This document shows, piece by piece, positions 8,254-17,639 of a stretch of 64,000 nucleotides of DNA. Source of the stretch: Verrucomicrobiales bacterium (lineage in GTDB: Bacteria > Verrucomicrobiota > Verrucomicrobiia > Methylacidiphilales > JAAUTS01); the NCBI GenBank assembly GCA_031256975.1, contig JAIRPN010000015.1:216648-280647 (forward strand), in the 5' to 3' direction. A program made the position numbers and the translations under genes. The notes under the pieces are model-generated. The model had not been told where the DNA came from, did not search any database, and saw nothing but the letters and a program-made list of their open reading frames with translations. Numbering within the stretch: the stretch's first letter is position 1; each line of letters begins with the position of its first letter.

Positions 8254-10098
8254 ATGCTGCTATTCATGTTGTACCACGCTCATGACGAAGCGGTAAAGCC
8301 AGCCGCAAAAACCATCCCGAAACGCAGCGAGATCGCGGTTAGCGACACCTGGGACTTGTCACATCTTTACGCCGGCGACGAGGCGTGGAATGCCGATTTT
8401 GCCAAATATGAAAAACTTTATCCGCGCTATCTCGAGTTCAAGGGCACGCTAACGACCAGCGCGCAGCGCCTGAAGGAATGTCTGGAGTTCGACCGCGAAC
8501 TCGATTTGCTGGTGGAAAAACTCGGGCATTATGCGTCACTGCGCGGCAGCGAGGACAGCTCGGACAATGCCAACCTTTCCCGCGAAGCGCGTTTCATGCA
8601 CTTGATGACTCTGGCGGCGGAGACGGCCTCGTTCCTCACCCCGGAATTGCAATCCATTCCCGACGCGACCTTTGAGGAATTTCTGCAAAGCCCGCTGTTA
8701 GCGGAGTGGAACATCAAGCTTACTCGCCTGCGCCGTTTCAAGCCGCATGTCTTGTCGGAGAAAGAGGAACGGCTGATGGCGATGGCATCGTTGCCGCTCG
8801 GCGCTTCGCATGAGGCCTTCTCACAGTTGACCAATGTCGACATGAGTTTCGGCCTGATCAAAAACGAGCGCGGCGAGGAAGTCGAATTGTCGCACGGCGC
8901 GTTCTCATCGTTCCTGGTCAAGCGTGATCCGAAGTTGCGCCGCGAGGCCTTCCACCAGTATTACCAGGAATTCGATTCCCACAAATACACGCTAACCGCC
9001 ACGCTGGCGCATTCGGTGAAAACCGGCGTGTTCAATGCCAAGGCGCGCAATTATCCCTCGGCGCGCGAGGCCGCATTGTTCGGCGACAACATTCCGGTTA
9101 GCGTCTACGACAACCTGATCGCCACGGTGAAGAAAAATCTTGGCACATTGCATGAGTATTACGACTTGCGCAAGAAAGTGCTGGGCTTGGCTGACCTGCA
9201 TTTCTACGACACCTACGTGCCGATGGTCGGCAATATCGAGGTCCACACCAGCTTCGACCAAGCTTGCGAGAAAATCCTTTCGTCATTAGCGCCGCTCGGC
9301 GCGGAATATTGCCAAGTGCTCGGCGACGGCTTCGCCAACCGCTGGGTTGACCGTTACGAAACCAAGGGCAAGCGCAGCGGCGCCTTTTCCAGCAGCAGCT
9401 ACAGCAGCCCGCCCTACATGCTGATGAATTACAAGGAGGACGTGTTCTCCGATGTCTACACCCTGACTCACGAAGCCGGACACTCCATGCACTCCTGGTT
9501 CAGCCAGCGCAACCAGAAATTCCAGGATTACAATTACCCGATTTTCCTCGCCGAAGTGGCCTCCACCTTCAATGAGGAATTGCTCACGCATCACCTGTTG
9601 CAGACCACCGGTGACAAAAACATGCGCGCCTATATTCTCAATCGCCAGATTGACGACATCCGCGCCACGCTGATCCGCCAGACCATGTTCGCCGAGTTTG
9701 AAAAACTCACCCACGAAATGGAAGAATCCGGCGAACCGCTGACGCTGGAATCCTTCCGCGCCGTGTACCGCAAATTGCTGGATGAATATCACGGCAAAGG
9801 ACTGGTCATCGACGACGTGCTGGAACTGGAATGCCTGCGCATCCCGCATTTCTACGGCGCGTTTTACGTGTACAAATACGCCACCGGCATTTCCGCGTCA
9901 TTAGCGTTGTCCGAAGGCGTGTTGCAAAACCCTGCCGCTAACCGCGAGCCGTACTTGAATTTCCTCAAGTCCGGCGGCAGCAAATTCCCGCTCGATACCC
10001 TGCGCTTGGCGGGAGTCAACATGTCCAGCCCGGCACCGATCCAGAGTGCGTTGGACCTGTTCAAGCGACGGGTCAAGGAATTGGCGGAATTGTTGTAA
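8254..10098 (+). CDS. pepF: Oligoendopeptidase F family M3 metallopeptidase
   Basis: HEAGHSMHSWFS zinc motif, full-length M3 family. Confidence 0.93.
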   Translation: MLLFMLYHAHDEAVKPAAKTIPKRSEIAVSDTWDLSHLYAGDEAWNADFAKYEKLYPRYLEFKGTLTTSAQRLKECLEFDRELDLLVEKLGHYASLRGSEDSSDNANLSREARFMHLMTLAAETASFLTPELQSIPDATFEEFLQSPLLAEWNIKLTRLRRFKPHVLSEKEERLMAMASLPLGASHEAFSQLTNVDMSFGLIKNERGEEVELSHGAFSSFLVKRDPKLRREAFHQYYQEFDSHKYTLTATLAHSVKTGVFNAKARNYPSAREAALFGDNIPVSVYDNLIATVKKNLGTLHEYYDLRKKVLGLADLHFYDTYVPMVGNIEVHTSFDQACEKILSSLAPLGAEYCQVLGDGFANRWVDRYETKGKRSGAFSSSSYSSPPYMLMNYKEDVFSDVYTLTHEAGHSMHSWFSQRNQKFQDYNYPIFLAEVASTFNEELLTHHLLQTTGDKNMRAYILNRQIDDIRATLIRQTMFAEFEKLTHEMEESGEPLTLESFRAVYRKLLDEYHGKGLVIDDVLELECLRIPHFYGAFYVYKYATGISASLALSEGVLQNPAANREPYLNFLKSGGSKFPLDTLRLAGVNMSSPAPIQSALDLFKRRVKELAELL

Positions 10099-10105
10099 AG
10101 AACAT

Positions 10106-10219
10106 TTCACCGCAGAGACGCGGAGAGCGCAGAGCAGACTTTATTTGGAGTGAGATACCGCTAACACGGAAGCACAAATCCAAAAAAATCTCCGCGTCCT
10201 CCGCGCCTCTGCGGTGAAA
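10106..10219. repeat. Intergenic inverted-repeat element, family A copy 1
   Basis: ttcaccgcagagacgcggagagcgcagag ... ctccgcgtcctccgcgcctctgcggtgaa; central core inverted relative to copies 2 and 4. Confidence 0.85.
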
Positions 10220-10252
10220 ATTTGCTTTGTGCTTGTTGTTTTATGCGCTTAA

Positions 10253-10804
10253 TTGGTGGACATGATCGAAATCATCGTCGGAACCAATCGGCCGGGCGCT
10301 AACAGCAGAAAAGTCGCGGCGCAAATTCTGGAAATTTTCAAACGGCAAGGCACTGAGGCCGCGATCCTCGACCTCGCCGAATTACCGGCGGAGATTTTCG
10401 ACCCGTCGTCCTACGGCGAAAAACCCGCGTCCTTCGCCAAGTTTAGCGAGCGTGTTCTCAAGGCCGATGGCTTGTTGATTGTCTCACCTGAATACAACGG
10501 CGCAGTGCCCGGCATTTTGAAATACTTCATCGACATGCTGAAATTCCCGGAAAGCTTTGAAAGCAAACCGGTGGCCTTTGTCGGCGTGGCGGCGGGCATC
10601 TGGGGCGCGTTGCGTCCGATCGAACACTTGCAGCAGATTTTCGGTTACCGCAATGCCTTCATTTATCCGGTGCGCGTGTTCATTCCCGGCGTGTTCAACG
10701 AGATCGACGCCAACGGCAAGCTCAAGTCGGCGGAAATCACCGCCCGTCTGGTTGACCAAGCCAGGGGCTTCGCTGAATTCGCCGCGCACTTCAGTAAAAA
10801 GTGA
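10253..10804 (+). CDS. NAD(P)H-dependent FMN reductase family protein
   Basis: GTNRPGANSRKVA and LLIVSPEYNGAVPGILKYFID. Confidence 0.9.
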   Translation: MVDMIEIIVGTNRPGANSRKVAAQILEIFKRQGTEAAILDLAELPAEIFDPSSYGEKPASFAKFSERVLKADGLLIVSPEYNGAVPGILKYFIDMLKFPESFESKPVAFVGVAAGIWGALRPIEHLQQIFGYRNAFIYPVRVFIPGVFNEIDANGKLKSAEITARLVDQARGFAEFAAHFSKK

Positions 10805-11241
10805 AACTGCTCGTCGTTAGCGTCGGCAAACCCAAACTCGCGTATGCCAAGAGCGGCGCGGAGGAATACCTGTCGCGGTTGAAACATTATCTGCCGGTCG
10901 ATTGGAAACAGGTCAAGGAGGGCACGGAGGAACAAGAGGGCGAACGGCTGTTAGCGGCCAGCGAAGGCTGTTTCCGCATCATCCTCGACGAACGCGGCGA
11001 TTCCATCACCTCCAAGGCGCTAAGCACCAAATTTGACCAATGGGAACGGCAGGCCGTAAAGACCGCTGCCTTCCTGATCGGCGGCGCCAATGGCCATTTG
11101 CCCGCCACACGCGACCAAGCCGATTGGAAATGGTCGCTCAGCCCCCTGACCCTGCAACACGAACTGGCGCTAACCGTGATGCTGGAACAACTCTACCGCG
11201 CCCAGACCATCCGCCGCGGCGAACCTTATCACCGGGAATAA
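10801..11241 (+). CDS. rlmH: 23S rRNA (pseudouridine(1915)-N(3))-methyltransferase RlmH (GTG start)
   Basis: FLIGGANGH, LSPLTLQHELALTVMLEQLYRAQTIRRGEPYHRE. Confidence 0.95.
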   Translation: MKLLVVSVGKPKLAYAKSGAEEYLSRLKHYLPVDWKQVKEGTEEQEGERLLAASEGCFRIILDERGDSITSKALSTKFDQWERQAVKTAAFLIGGANGHLPATRDQADWKWSLSPLTLQHELALTVMLEQLYRAQTIRRGEPYHRE

Positions 11242-11247
11242 GTTTTT

Positions 11248-11364
11248 TCACCGCAGAGGCGCAGAGAACGCGGAGAGTTTCATTTAATTCGCGGTTCCGC
11301 GTCAGCTGTATCTAATGCCAAAAAACTACATCTCCTCCGCGCTCTCTGCGCCTCTGCGGTGAAA
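11248..11364. repeat. Intergenic inverted-repeat element, family A copy 2
   Basis: ttcaccgcagaggcgcagagaacgcggagag ... cctccgcgctctctgcgcctctgcggtgaa. Confidence 0.85.
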
Positions 11365-11365
11365 T

Positions 11366-11782
11366 TTATTCCCCGATAATTTTGACAAGAACCCGCTTCT
11401 TGCGCATGCCGTCGAATTCGCCGTAAAAAATTTGCTCCCACGGCCCGAAGTCCAGTTTCCCGCCGCTAACCGCGACCACCACTTCACGCCCCATGATTGT
11501 GCGCTTCAAATGCGCGTCCGCATTGTCCTCATAGCCGTTGTGCTTGTACTGACTGTGCGGCTTTTCCGGCGCCAGTTTTTCCAACCAGACCTCGAAATCC
11601 TGATGCAGCCCCGACTCATCATCATTGATGAATACCGAGGCGCTAATGTGCATCGCGTTGACCAGACAAAGCCCTTCCTTGATCCCGCTTTCATACAGAC
11701 ACTTTTCCACCTGCGGCGTGATATTGATGAATTCGCGACGCTGCTTGATGTCGAACCAAAGTTCCTGACGGTAGGATTTCAT
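11366..11782 (-). CDS. Secondary thiamine-phosphate synthase / YjbQ family protein (UPF0047)
   Basis: [42 protein letters not shown] and [13 protein letters not shown]. Confidence 0.92.
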   Translation of the reverse strand: MKSYRQELWFDIKQRREFINITPQVEKCLYESGIKEGLCLVNAMHISASVFINDDESGLHQDFEVWLEKLAPEKPHSQYKHNGYEDNADAHLKRTIMGREVVVAVSGGKLDFGPWEQIFYGEFDGMRKKRVLVKIIGE

Positions 11783-11790
11783 AAAATTGA

Positions 11791-11858
11791 TTTTACAGGG
11801 AGATCATGGGGAACACAAAGAAATCCAGCTCCGCGATCTTCGTGATCTCCCTGTAAAA
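11791..11858. repeat. Intergenic inverted-repeat element, family B copy 1
   Basis: ttttacagggagatcatggggaac ... cgtgatctccctgtaaaaa. Confidence 0.8.
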
Positions 11859-11859
11859 A

Positions 11860-12447
11860 TTATTTCTCCAGTTCCTGCTCGATAATGTGGAAAACTTTTT
11901 CCGAATATACCATTAACGGATGTGCCGGAAGTGGGATTTTATATTCACGGGCGAACGCTAACCGCGAACTGGTGGCAGGAACAATCATCAAATCCAGCGG
12001 CGTCCAGATGCTGGTGACTTTGAGCTGATTCAAAACTTCTCTGTTAGCGTCCAAGTCACGCAGAAACCCGCTACCGGGACGCATTTGCTTAGCCCCTGCC
12101 AACGGCCAGAGATATGCCATCGCGGTGCCGTGATGTGGGGCGGCGATGCTGATGTAGCGATCGACACGTCGATAACCGCCCAAGTTTTGCAGGTAATAGC
12201 GCGTCGCCAGTCCACCCATGCTGAAACCTATTAGGTCAAACTTGGCATCGAGCCCCAGTGTGGAATCAACATAATTGGCCAGTTGTTGCGCCAGAATGTC
12301 GATGCCAACCTGTCCCCAGCTCGGCGTTAGCGTCGGCGTGTGGGTTTCCCAACCGCGTTCATGCAGCCAATTGGCCATTGGCGACATCTTTTTGCCGCTG
12401 TCCTTGAAACCATGGACCAGAACGACGGGATTTTTCGCGGCAACCAT
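11860..12447 (-). CDS. Alpha/beta hydrolase / lipase-like protein
   Basis: PVVLVHGFKDSG, DLIGFSMGGLATRYYLQNLGG nucleophile elbow. Confidence 0.88.
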   Translation of the reverse strand: MVAAKNPVVLVHGFKDSGKKMSPMANWLHERGWETHTPTLTPSWGQVGIDILAQQLANYVDSTLGLDAKFDLIGFSMGGLATRYYLQNLGGYRRVDRYISIAAPHHGTAMAYLWPLAGAKQMRPGSGFLRDLDANREVLNQLKVTSIWTPLDLMIVPATSSRLAFAREYKIPLPAHPLMVYSEKVFHIIEQELEK

Positions 12448-12460
12448 GCAGCCAGCTTAC

Positions 12461-13066
12461 TTATTGCTGCAAAAATTTGGAGAAATAATTCACGGCCGCA
12501 CCGATCACAATCATGTGATAGCCCAGGCTGATGAGAACCTCGCCGCTCACCAGCCAGCGGCCGATGCCAACCGGCACGAAATCATTGCAACCCACGGAAC
12601 CCAGTGTCACCAGGCTGAAATAAAAACAGTCGCTCAGGGAATTGGTCACGTTCAACACGCCGCTCACGTCTTTCAGCGCACCGGTCAAATGAAAGGTGAT
12701 GGCAAAGGCAACGGAGATCACCACATACCCGCCCAATACCATCCAGAGCACGTGGTTATGAATGCCAATTCCCATGCGCGACAGGGACGGGCCGTCTTCC
12801 TTCGACATTTGGTCAATGGCCCTTGAAAGCGAATGGCTTTGAATGCTGACGATCCGCCAGACCAGCCGCATCACCAGCAAGCCGATCAGGAAAGGATACA
12901 AAAAGGCCAGCATGTCATATAAATCGCCGTGCACCAGATACAACAGGCCTCCGGAACAGAATACTAACAATAGAATAATCAGCTGGATTAGCTCAAAACG
13001 CAATCGTTGCGCAATTTTTTCAGAACCGACATTCTTGGACATGCGGACACCCTCCCGTCGCCCCAT
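12461..13066 (-). CDS. Ion channel family protein (two-TM, Ion_trans_2-like) with atypical pore
   Basis: TM-rich; pore region SLVTLGSVGCNDFVPVGIGRWL aligns with TVTTIGYGDIVP-type filters. Confidence 0.7.
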   Translation of the reverse strand: MGRREGVRMSKNVGSEKIAQRLRFELIQLIILLLVFCSGGLLYLVHGDLYDMLAFLYPFLIGLLVMRLVWRIVSIQSHSLSRAIDQMSKEDGPSLSRMGIGIHNHVLWMVLGGYVVISVAFAITFHLTGALKDVSGVLNVTNSLSDCFYFSLVTLGSVGCNDFVPVGIGRWLVSGEVLISLGYHMIVIGAAVNYFSKFLQQ

Positions 13067-13170
13067 GGTGGACGCTAACCATCAAATCTCAAGCCCGCAG
13101 TAGGCTTCCGAACCAGAAAAAAATGCTCTTCTGAGTTGGCATTTTTTATTTCGCTGTTAGCTTGTCCGCC

Positions 13171-14148
13171 ATGAGCAAAGGACCGATTTCCCAGTTTATT
13201 ACGCATCACTACCGCCACTTCAACTCGGCGGCCCTGGTCGATGCGGCCAAAGGTTATGAAAAGCTGCTGAACGACGGCGGCAAGATGTTCGTGACGCTCG
13301 CCGGGGCGATGAGCACGGCGGAACTCGGCCTGTCGCTGGCGGAAATGATCCGCCAGGACAAGGTGCATGGCATCTGCTGCACCGGCGCCAACCTCGAGGA
13401 GGATGTGTTTAATCTGGTGGCGCACGATTATTACAAGCGCGTGCCGAATTACCGCGACCTAACCCCGCAGGATGAACAGGCTTTGCTCGACAAACACTTG
13501 AACCGTGTCACCGATACCTGCATTCCCGAGGGCGAAGCCATGCGTCGCATCGAGAAGGCCGTATTGGAAGAATGGGTCAAGGCCGACAAGGCGGGCGAGC
13601 GTTTCTTCCCGCACGAATTCATGTACAAGATTTTGCTCGGCGGCAAGTTGAAGAGTGAATACCAGATCGATCCGAAAAACAGTTGGCTATTAGCGGCGGC
13701 GGAAAAGAATTTGCCGATGTTCGTCCCCGGCTGGGAAGACGCCACGCTCGGCAACATGTTTGCCGGCCACGTGATCACCGGTGATGTAAAAAACGTGCAC
13801 ACCGTCCGCACCGGCATCGAATACATGATGTCGCTGGCCGAATGGTACACGACGCTAACCGCGAAGTCCCCGCTCGGTTTCTTCCAGATCGGCGGCGGCA
13901 TTGCCGGCGATTTCCCGATCTGCGTGGTGCCGATGCTGCACCAGGACTTGCAACGCGACAACGTGCCGCTCTGGGCCTACTTCTGCCAGATCAGCGACAG
14001 CACCACCAGTTACGGTTCCTACTCCGGCGCGGTGCCGAACGAAAAAATCACCTGGGGCAAGCTGGGCATCGACACGCCGAAATACATCGTCGAATCCGAC
14101 GCCACCATTGTCGCCCCGCTGATTTTCGCCTACCTGCTCGGCTGGTAG
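13171..14148 (+). CDS. Deoxyhypusine synthase family protein
   Basis: MSKGPISQFITHHYRHFNSAALVDAAKGYEKLL...TLAGAMSTAELG...ICCTGANLEEDVF...QIGGGIAGDFPICVVPML. Confidence 0.92.
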   Translation: MSKGPISQFITHHYRHFNSAALVDAAKGYEKLLNDGGKMFVTLAGAMSTAELGLSLAEMIRQDKVHGICCTGANLEEDVFNLVAHDYYKRVPNYRDLTPQDEQALLDKHLNRVTDTCIPEGEAMRRIEKAVLEEWVKADKAGERFFPHEFMYKILLGGKLKSEYQIDPKNSWLLAAAEKNLPMFVPGWEDATLGNMFAGHVITGDVKNVHTVRTGIEYMMSLAEWYTTLTAKSPLGFFQIGGGIAGDFPICVVPMLHQDLQRDNVPLWAYFCQISDSTTSYGSYSGAVPNEKITWGKLGIDTPKYIVESDATIVAPLIFAYLLGW

Positions 14149-14150
14149 TT

Positions 14151-14273
14151 TTTCACCACAGAGGCGGAAAGAACGCAGAGTTTTTAAAAATTAAGCCGCT
14201 AATGGCGAACCACCATTAGCGGCTTTTGTTTTAATTAAAATTTCTCTGTGTCCTCCGCGTCTCTGCGGTGAAT
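14151..14273. repeat. Intergenic inverted-repeat element, family A copy 3 (interior replaced by a TTAGCG hairpin)
   Basis: tttcaccacagaggcggaaagaacgcagag ... ctctgtgtcctccgcgtctctgcggtgaatt. Confidence 0.8.
14193..14225. terminator. TTAGCG-pair hairpin AAGCCGCTAATGG-cgaacca-CCATTAGCGGCTT followed by T-rich tract
   Basis: 13-bp perfect arms, 7-nt loop; nested in family A copy 3. Confidence 0.8.
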
Positions 14274-14338
14274 TAAACAGACTTGCACCTGCGCGGACAT
14301 TCCCTAAATTTAACCTCGTAAATAACAAGCTCTCTACT

Positions 14339-15562
14339 ATGAAAAAGCAGTCGTCCAAAGCCAGCGCCAAGTTCAGTCCGATCGAGGACATCATCGCCGA
14401 TGTCCGCAAAGGCAAGCTGGTGATCATGACCGACGATCCCGACCGCGAGAACGAGGGCGATGTCATCGTCGCGGCGGAAAAGGTCACCCCGGCGGCGATT
14501 AATTTCATGGTTAGCCATGCGCGCGGCCTAGTTTGCGCGCCCATCACCCAGCAACGCGCCAAGCAGCTCGGCCTGCAGCGCATGGTGGCCGACAACCGCG
14601 ATTCCCTGCGCACCGACTACACTGTTAGCGTCGACGCCGCGCGCGACATCACCACCGGCATCAGCGCTCCCGACCGCGCCAAGGCGGTCAAAATCCTGTC
14701 GCAGAAAAAATCCGCTCCCGCCGACCTGATCCAGCCCGGCCATATTTTCCCGCTGCAAGCCAAGCCGGGCGGCGTGCTGCAACGCGCCGGGCATACCGAA
14801 GCCGCCGTTGATTTGGCACGGTTAGCGGGCCTCGATCCTTCCGCCGCGATTTGTGAAGTGATGAAAGACGACGGCGAAATGGCGCGTCTGCCCGATTTGC
14901 TGAAATTCGCCTTCAAACACAAACTCAAGATCGGCAGCATCAAGGATCTGATCGAATACCGCCGCCGCACGGAAAAACTGGTAGTGCTCGAGGAAACCGT
15001 GTCCATGCCCACCGATTACGGCATATTCGATTTGCACCTGTACCGTTCATCGCTCGACGGCGTGCATCACCTCGCCCTGTCCAAGGGCAAAATCAACCCC
15101 AACAAGGCCGTGCTAGTCCGCGTGCACAGTGAATGCCTGACTGGTGATATCTTTGGTTCCCGCCGTTGTGATTGCGGCTCGCAATTGCATGACGCTTTGC
15201 GCATGATTGATGAAGAGGGCAGCGGTGTGTTGGTGTACATGCGCGGGCATGAGGGCCGCGGCATCGGCATCGGCCCCAAGATCCACGCCTACAAGTTGCA
15301 GGAACAAGGCTACGACACCATCGAGGCCAATGTGAAGCTGGGCTTCCCCGAAGACCTGCGCGAGTACGGCATCGGCGCACAAATCCTCTACGACTTGGGC
15401 GTGCGCAAGATGCGCCTGATGACCAACAACCCGAAAAAGGTGGTCAATTTGGCGGGCTACGGCTTGAAGATGATTTCGCAGGTGCCGATCCGCACCAAGC
15501 CGAACAAGCACAACAAGAAATATTTGGAAACCAAGAAAACCAGAATGGGACACACGTTATGA
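14339..15562 (+). CDS. ribBA: Bifunctional 3,4-dihydroxy-2-butanone-4-phosphate synthase / GTP cyclohydrolase II
   Basis: DDPDRENEGDVIVAAEKVTP; HSECLTGDIFGSRRCDCGSQL; HEGRGIG. Confidence 0.96.
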   Translation: MKKQSSKASAKFSPIEDIIADVRKGKLVIMTDDPDRENEGDVIVAAEKVTPAAINFMVSHARGLVCAPITQQRAKQLGLQRMVADNRDSLRTDYTVSVDAARDITTGISAPDRAKAVKILSQKKSAPADLIQPGHIFPLQAKPGGVLQRAGHTEAAVDLARLAGLDPSAAICEVMKDDGEMARLPDLLKFAFKHKLKIGSIKDLIEYRRRTEKLVVLEETVSMPTDYGIFDLHLYRSSLDGVHHLALSKGKINPNKAVLVRVHSECLTGDIFGSRRCDCGSQLHDALRMIDEEGSGVLVYMRGHEGRGIGIGPKIHAYKLQEQGYDTIEANVKLGFPEDLREYGIGAQILYDLGVRKMRLMTNNPKKVVNLAGYGLKMISQVPIRTKPNKHNKKYLETKKTRMGHTL

Positions 15563-15969
15563 AGCCTGTCATCGGAATTGTGGCCAGCGAGTTCAACAAG
15601 GAATTTGTGGACGGTTTGGTGGAAAATTGCCTTCGCGAATTGAAGGGACACAAAACCGTGGTGGTGCGCGTGCCCGGCGCGTATGAAATCCCGCTAATGA
15701 CCAAAAAATTGCTGAAAAAAAAGGAAATTGCAGTGGTGATTGCCTTTGGCGTGATCTGGCAGGGCAAGACCGCCCACGCCGATTTGATCGCCAGCGCCGT
15801 GACCAATAATCTGATGAGCCTGTCCTTGGCGTATGAAAAACCGGTGATTCACCAAGTGTTGGATGTCAGCAATGAAAAACAGGCGCGTGAACGCTGCTTC
15901 GGCAAGGAACTGAACCGCGGCACCGAGGGGGCGCAGGCGGCCTTGAAGATGCTGGAACTTTTTAAATAA
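15559..15969 (+). CDS. ribH: 6,7-dimethyl-8-ribityllumazine synthase
   Basis: VVRVPGAYEIPLMTK, FGVIWQGKTAHADLIASAVTNNLMSLSLAYEKPVIHQVL. Confidence 0.93.
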   Translation: MKPVIGIVASEFNKEFVDGLVENCLRELKGHKTVVVRVPGAYEIPLMTKKLLKKKEIAVVIAFGVIWQGKTAHADLIASAVTNNLMSLSLAYEKPVIHQVLDVSNEKQARERCFGKELNRGTEGAQAALKMLELFK

Positions 15970-15996
15970 TCAAAATTAACTTTGGCAAATTGAATT

Positions 15997-16461
15997 ATGG
16001 GGAAACGACGAGACGCACGGCTATTGGCGGTGCAATTTTTATATCAGGTGGAAGTGGGCGCCAAGCAGGACTTGGAGGCCAGCCTGGCGAATTTCTGGGA
16101 CACCACCGAGGCGGAACCGGCGCTGCGCAAGCTGGCGGAACCGGCCATCCGCGGCGTGCTGGAACAGTACGATTCACTGAACGAGCAAATCAAGGGTTTC
16201 TCGCAGAATTGGGATTTGAACCGCATGGCGCCGGTGGACCGCAATATTTTGCGCTTGGCGCTGTTTGAAATGCTGCACTGCCCGGACATCCCGCCGGTGG
16301 TATCGATCAACGAAGCCATCGACATCGCCAAGCAGCTCAGCACCGAGGAATCCGGCCGCTTCGTCAACGGCATTCTCGACCGCGCGATCAAGACCCTTGA
16401 CCGTCCCGCCCGTGGTGACGCTAATGACAAGCCCAAGAAAACCAAAAAAGTTAAACAGTAA
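15997..16461 (+). CDS. nusB: Transcription antitermination protein NusB
   Basis: GKRRDARLLAVQFLYQ ... MAPVDRNILRLALFEMLHCPDIPPVVSINEAIDIAKQLSTEESGRFVNGILD. Confidence 0.95.
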   Translation: MGKRRDARLLAVQFLYQVEVGAKQDLEASLANFWDTTEAEPALRKLAEPAIRGVLEQYDSLNEQIKGFSQNWDLNRMAPVDRNILRLALFEMLHCPDIPPVVSINEAIDIAKQLSTEESGRFVNGILDRAIKTLDRPARGDANDKPKKTKKVKQ

Positions 16462-16515
16462 GATCACGGAGGACATAGAGTTTTCTTCACGCTCTCCATG
16501 ATCTCCCTGTAAAAA
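16455..16515. repeat. Inverted-repeat element, family B copy 2 (overlaps nusB stop)
   Basis: acagtaagatcacggaggacatagag ... ctctccatgatctccctgtaaaaa. Confidence 0.7.
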
Positions 16516-16522
16516 TCCGATT

Positions 16523-17371
16523 ATGTTTTCCTTCTTTAAGAAATGGGTTGCCGAGATCAAGGGAGGCAAGGTTGACTGGGATGAAGTCGAGGCTCACTTG
16601 ATCCAATCCGACCTCGGCCTGCCGCTGACGGAAAAAATTCTCGGGAGACTCAAGGGACAGGCCCTTTCCGACCAGACTGTCACGGCCGCGGCTTCGCAAG
16701 CCATCCTGGAACTTTGGCCGCAACCCGTGCGCCAGCTAACTCCGGCAGCCGCCAACGGCAGTCCTGCGGTGTGGCTGATCATCGGCGTCAACGGCACCGG
16801 CAAAACCACCAGCATCGCCAAGCTTGCCAACCGTTACAAAAAAGCGGGTAAAAAAGTCCACCTGGTCGGCGCTGACACCTTTCGCGCCGCCGCCATCGAC
16901 CAGCTCAAAGTCTGGGCCGACCGTCTCGGGCTCGGCTTTAGCGCCGGAAAAGAAGGCGGCGACCCCGCCGCCGCCGCATTTCAGGGCTTGGAAGAAGCCA
17001 AACGTGCAGGCGCCGATCTGGTCATCATCGACACCGCCGGACGTTTGCATAACAAGGAAAACCTGATGCGCGAGCTGGAAAAGGTAAAACGCGTCATTCA
17101 GAAACTGGTTCCCGACGCGCCGCACGAAACTCTGCTGGTGCTTGATGGCACCAACGGCAGCAACGCCTTTGACCAAGCCAAACAATTCCACAAATTCCTC
17201 ACCATTAGCGGCATCATCGTCACCAAGCTGGACACTTCATCCAAGGGCGGTGCCGTCGCCGCGATCAAGGCCGAGGAACAAATCGACCCGCTGTTCGTCG
17301 GCCTAGGCGAAGGCATGGATGATCTGGTGGAATTCAATCCGCAGGATTATGTCGGCAGGTTTTTCCGCTAG
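16523..17371 (+). CDS. ftsY: Signal recognition particle receptor FtsY
   Basis: [56 protein letters not shown]. Confidence 0.96.
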   Translation: MFSFFKKWVAEIKGGKVDWDEVEAHLIQSDLGLPLTEKILGRLKGQALSDQTVTAAASQAILELWPQPVRQLTPAAANGSPAVWLIIGVNGTGKTTSIAKLANRYKKAGKKVHLVGADTFRAAAIDQLKVWADRLGLGFSAGKEGGDPAAAAFQGLEEAKRAGADLVIIDTAGRLHNKENLMRELEKVKRVIQKLVPDAPHETLLVLDGTNGSNAFDQAKQFHKFLTISGIIVTKLDTSSKGGAVAAIKAEEQIDPLFVGLGEGMDDLVEFNPQDYVGRFFR

Positions 17372-17413
17372 TCCAAATACAATTCGTGCTCTTTAGGAAA
17401 TTTCCGCCAACGA

Positions 17414-17617
17414 TCAAAATTTTTCCTGCGTGCATTCTTTATGCTCGGCGTCTGTACAATCTTTGGCATTCCAGGCTGTATTTAGATGATGATAAGCGTG
17501 TCCCATGTGGACCCTAAAAGTTTCAACATCATAATCCTTGTTTTGAATTTCAGAAATTGTAGCCGTAAGTTGTTCTAAGGCTTCTTTAAGCTCAAAAAGT
17601 ACCCATCTTTTATTCAT
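17414..17617 (-). CDS. Hypothetical protein (67 aa)
   Basis: Only open frame of an AT-richer intergenic interval; no overlapping alternative. Confidence 0.45.
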   Translation of the reverse strand: MNKRWVLFELKEALEQLTATISEIQNKDYDVETFRVHMGHAYHHLNTAWNAKDCTDAEHKECTQEKF

Positions 17618-17639
17618 AAATTATTCTTCCAATGTATTA

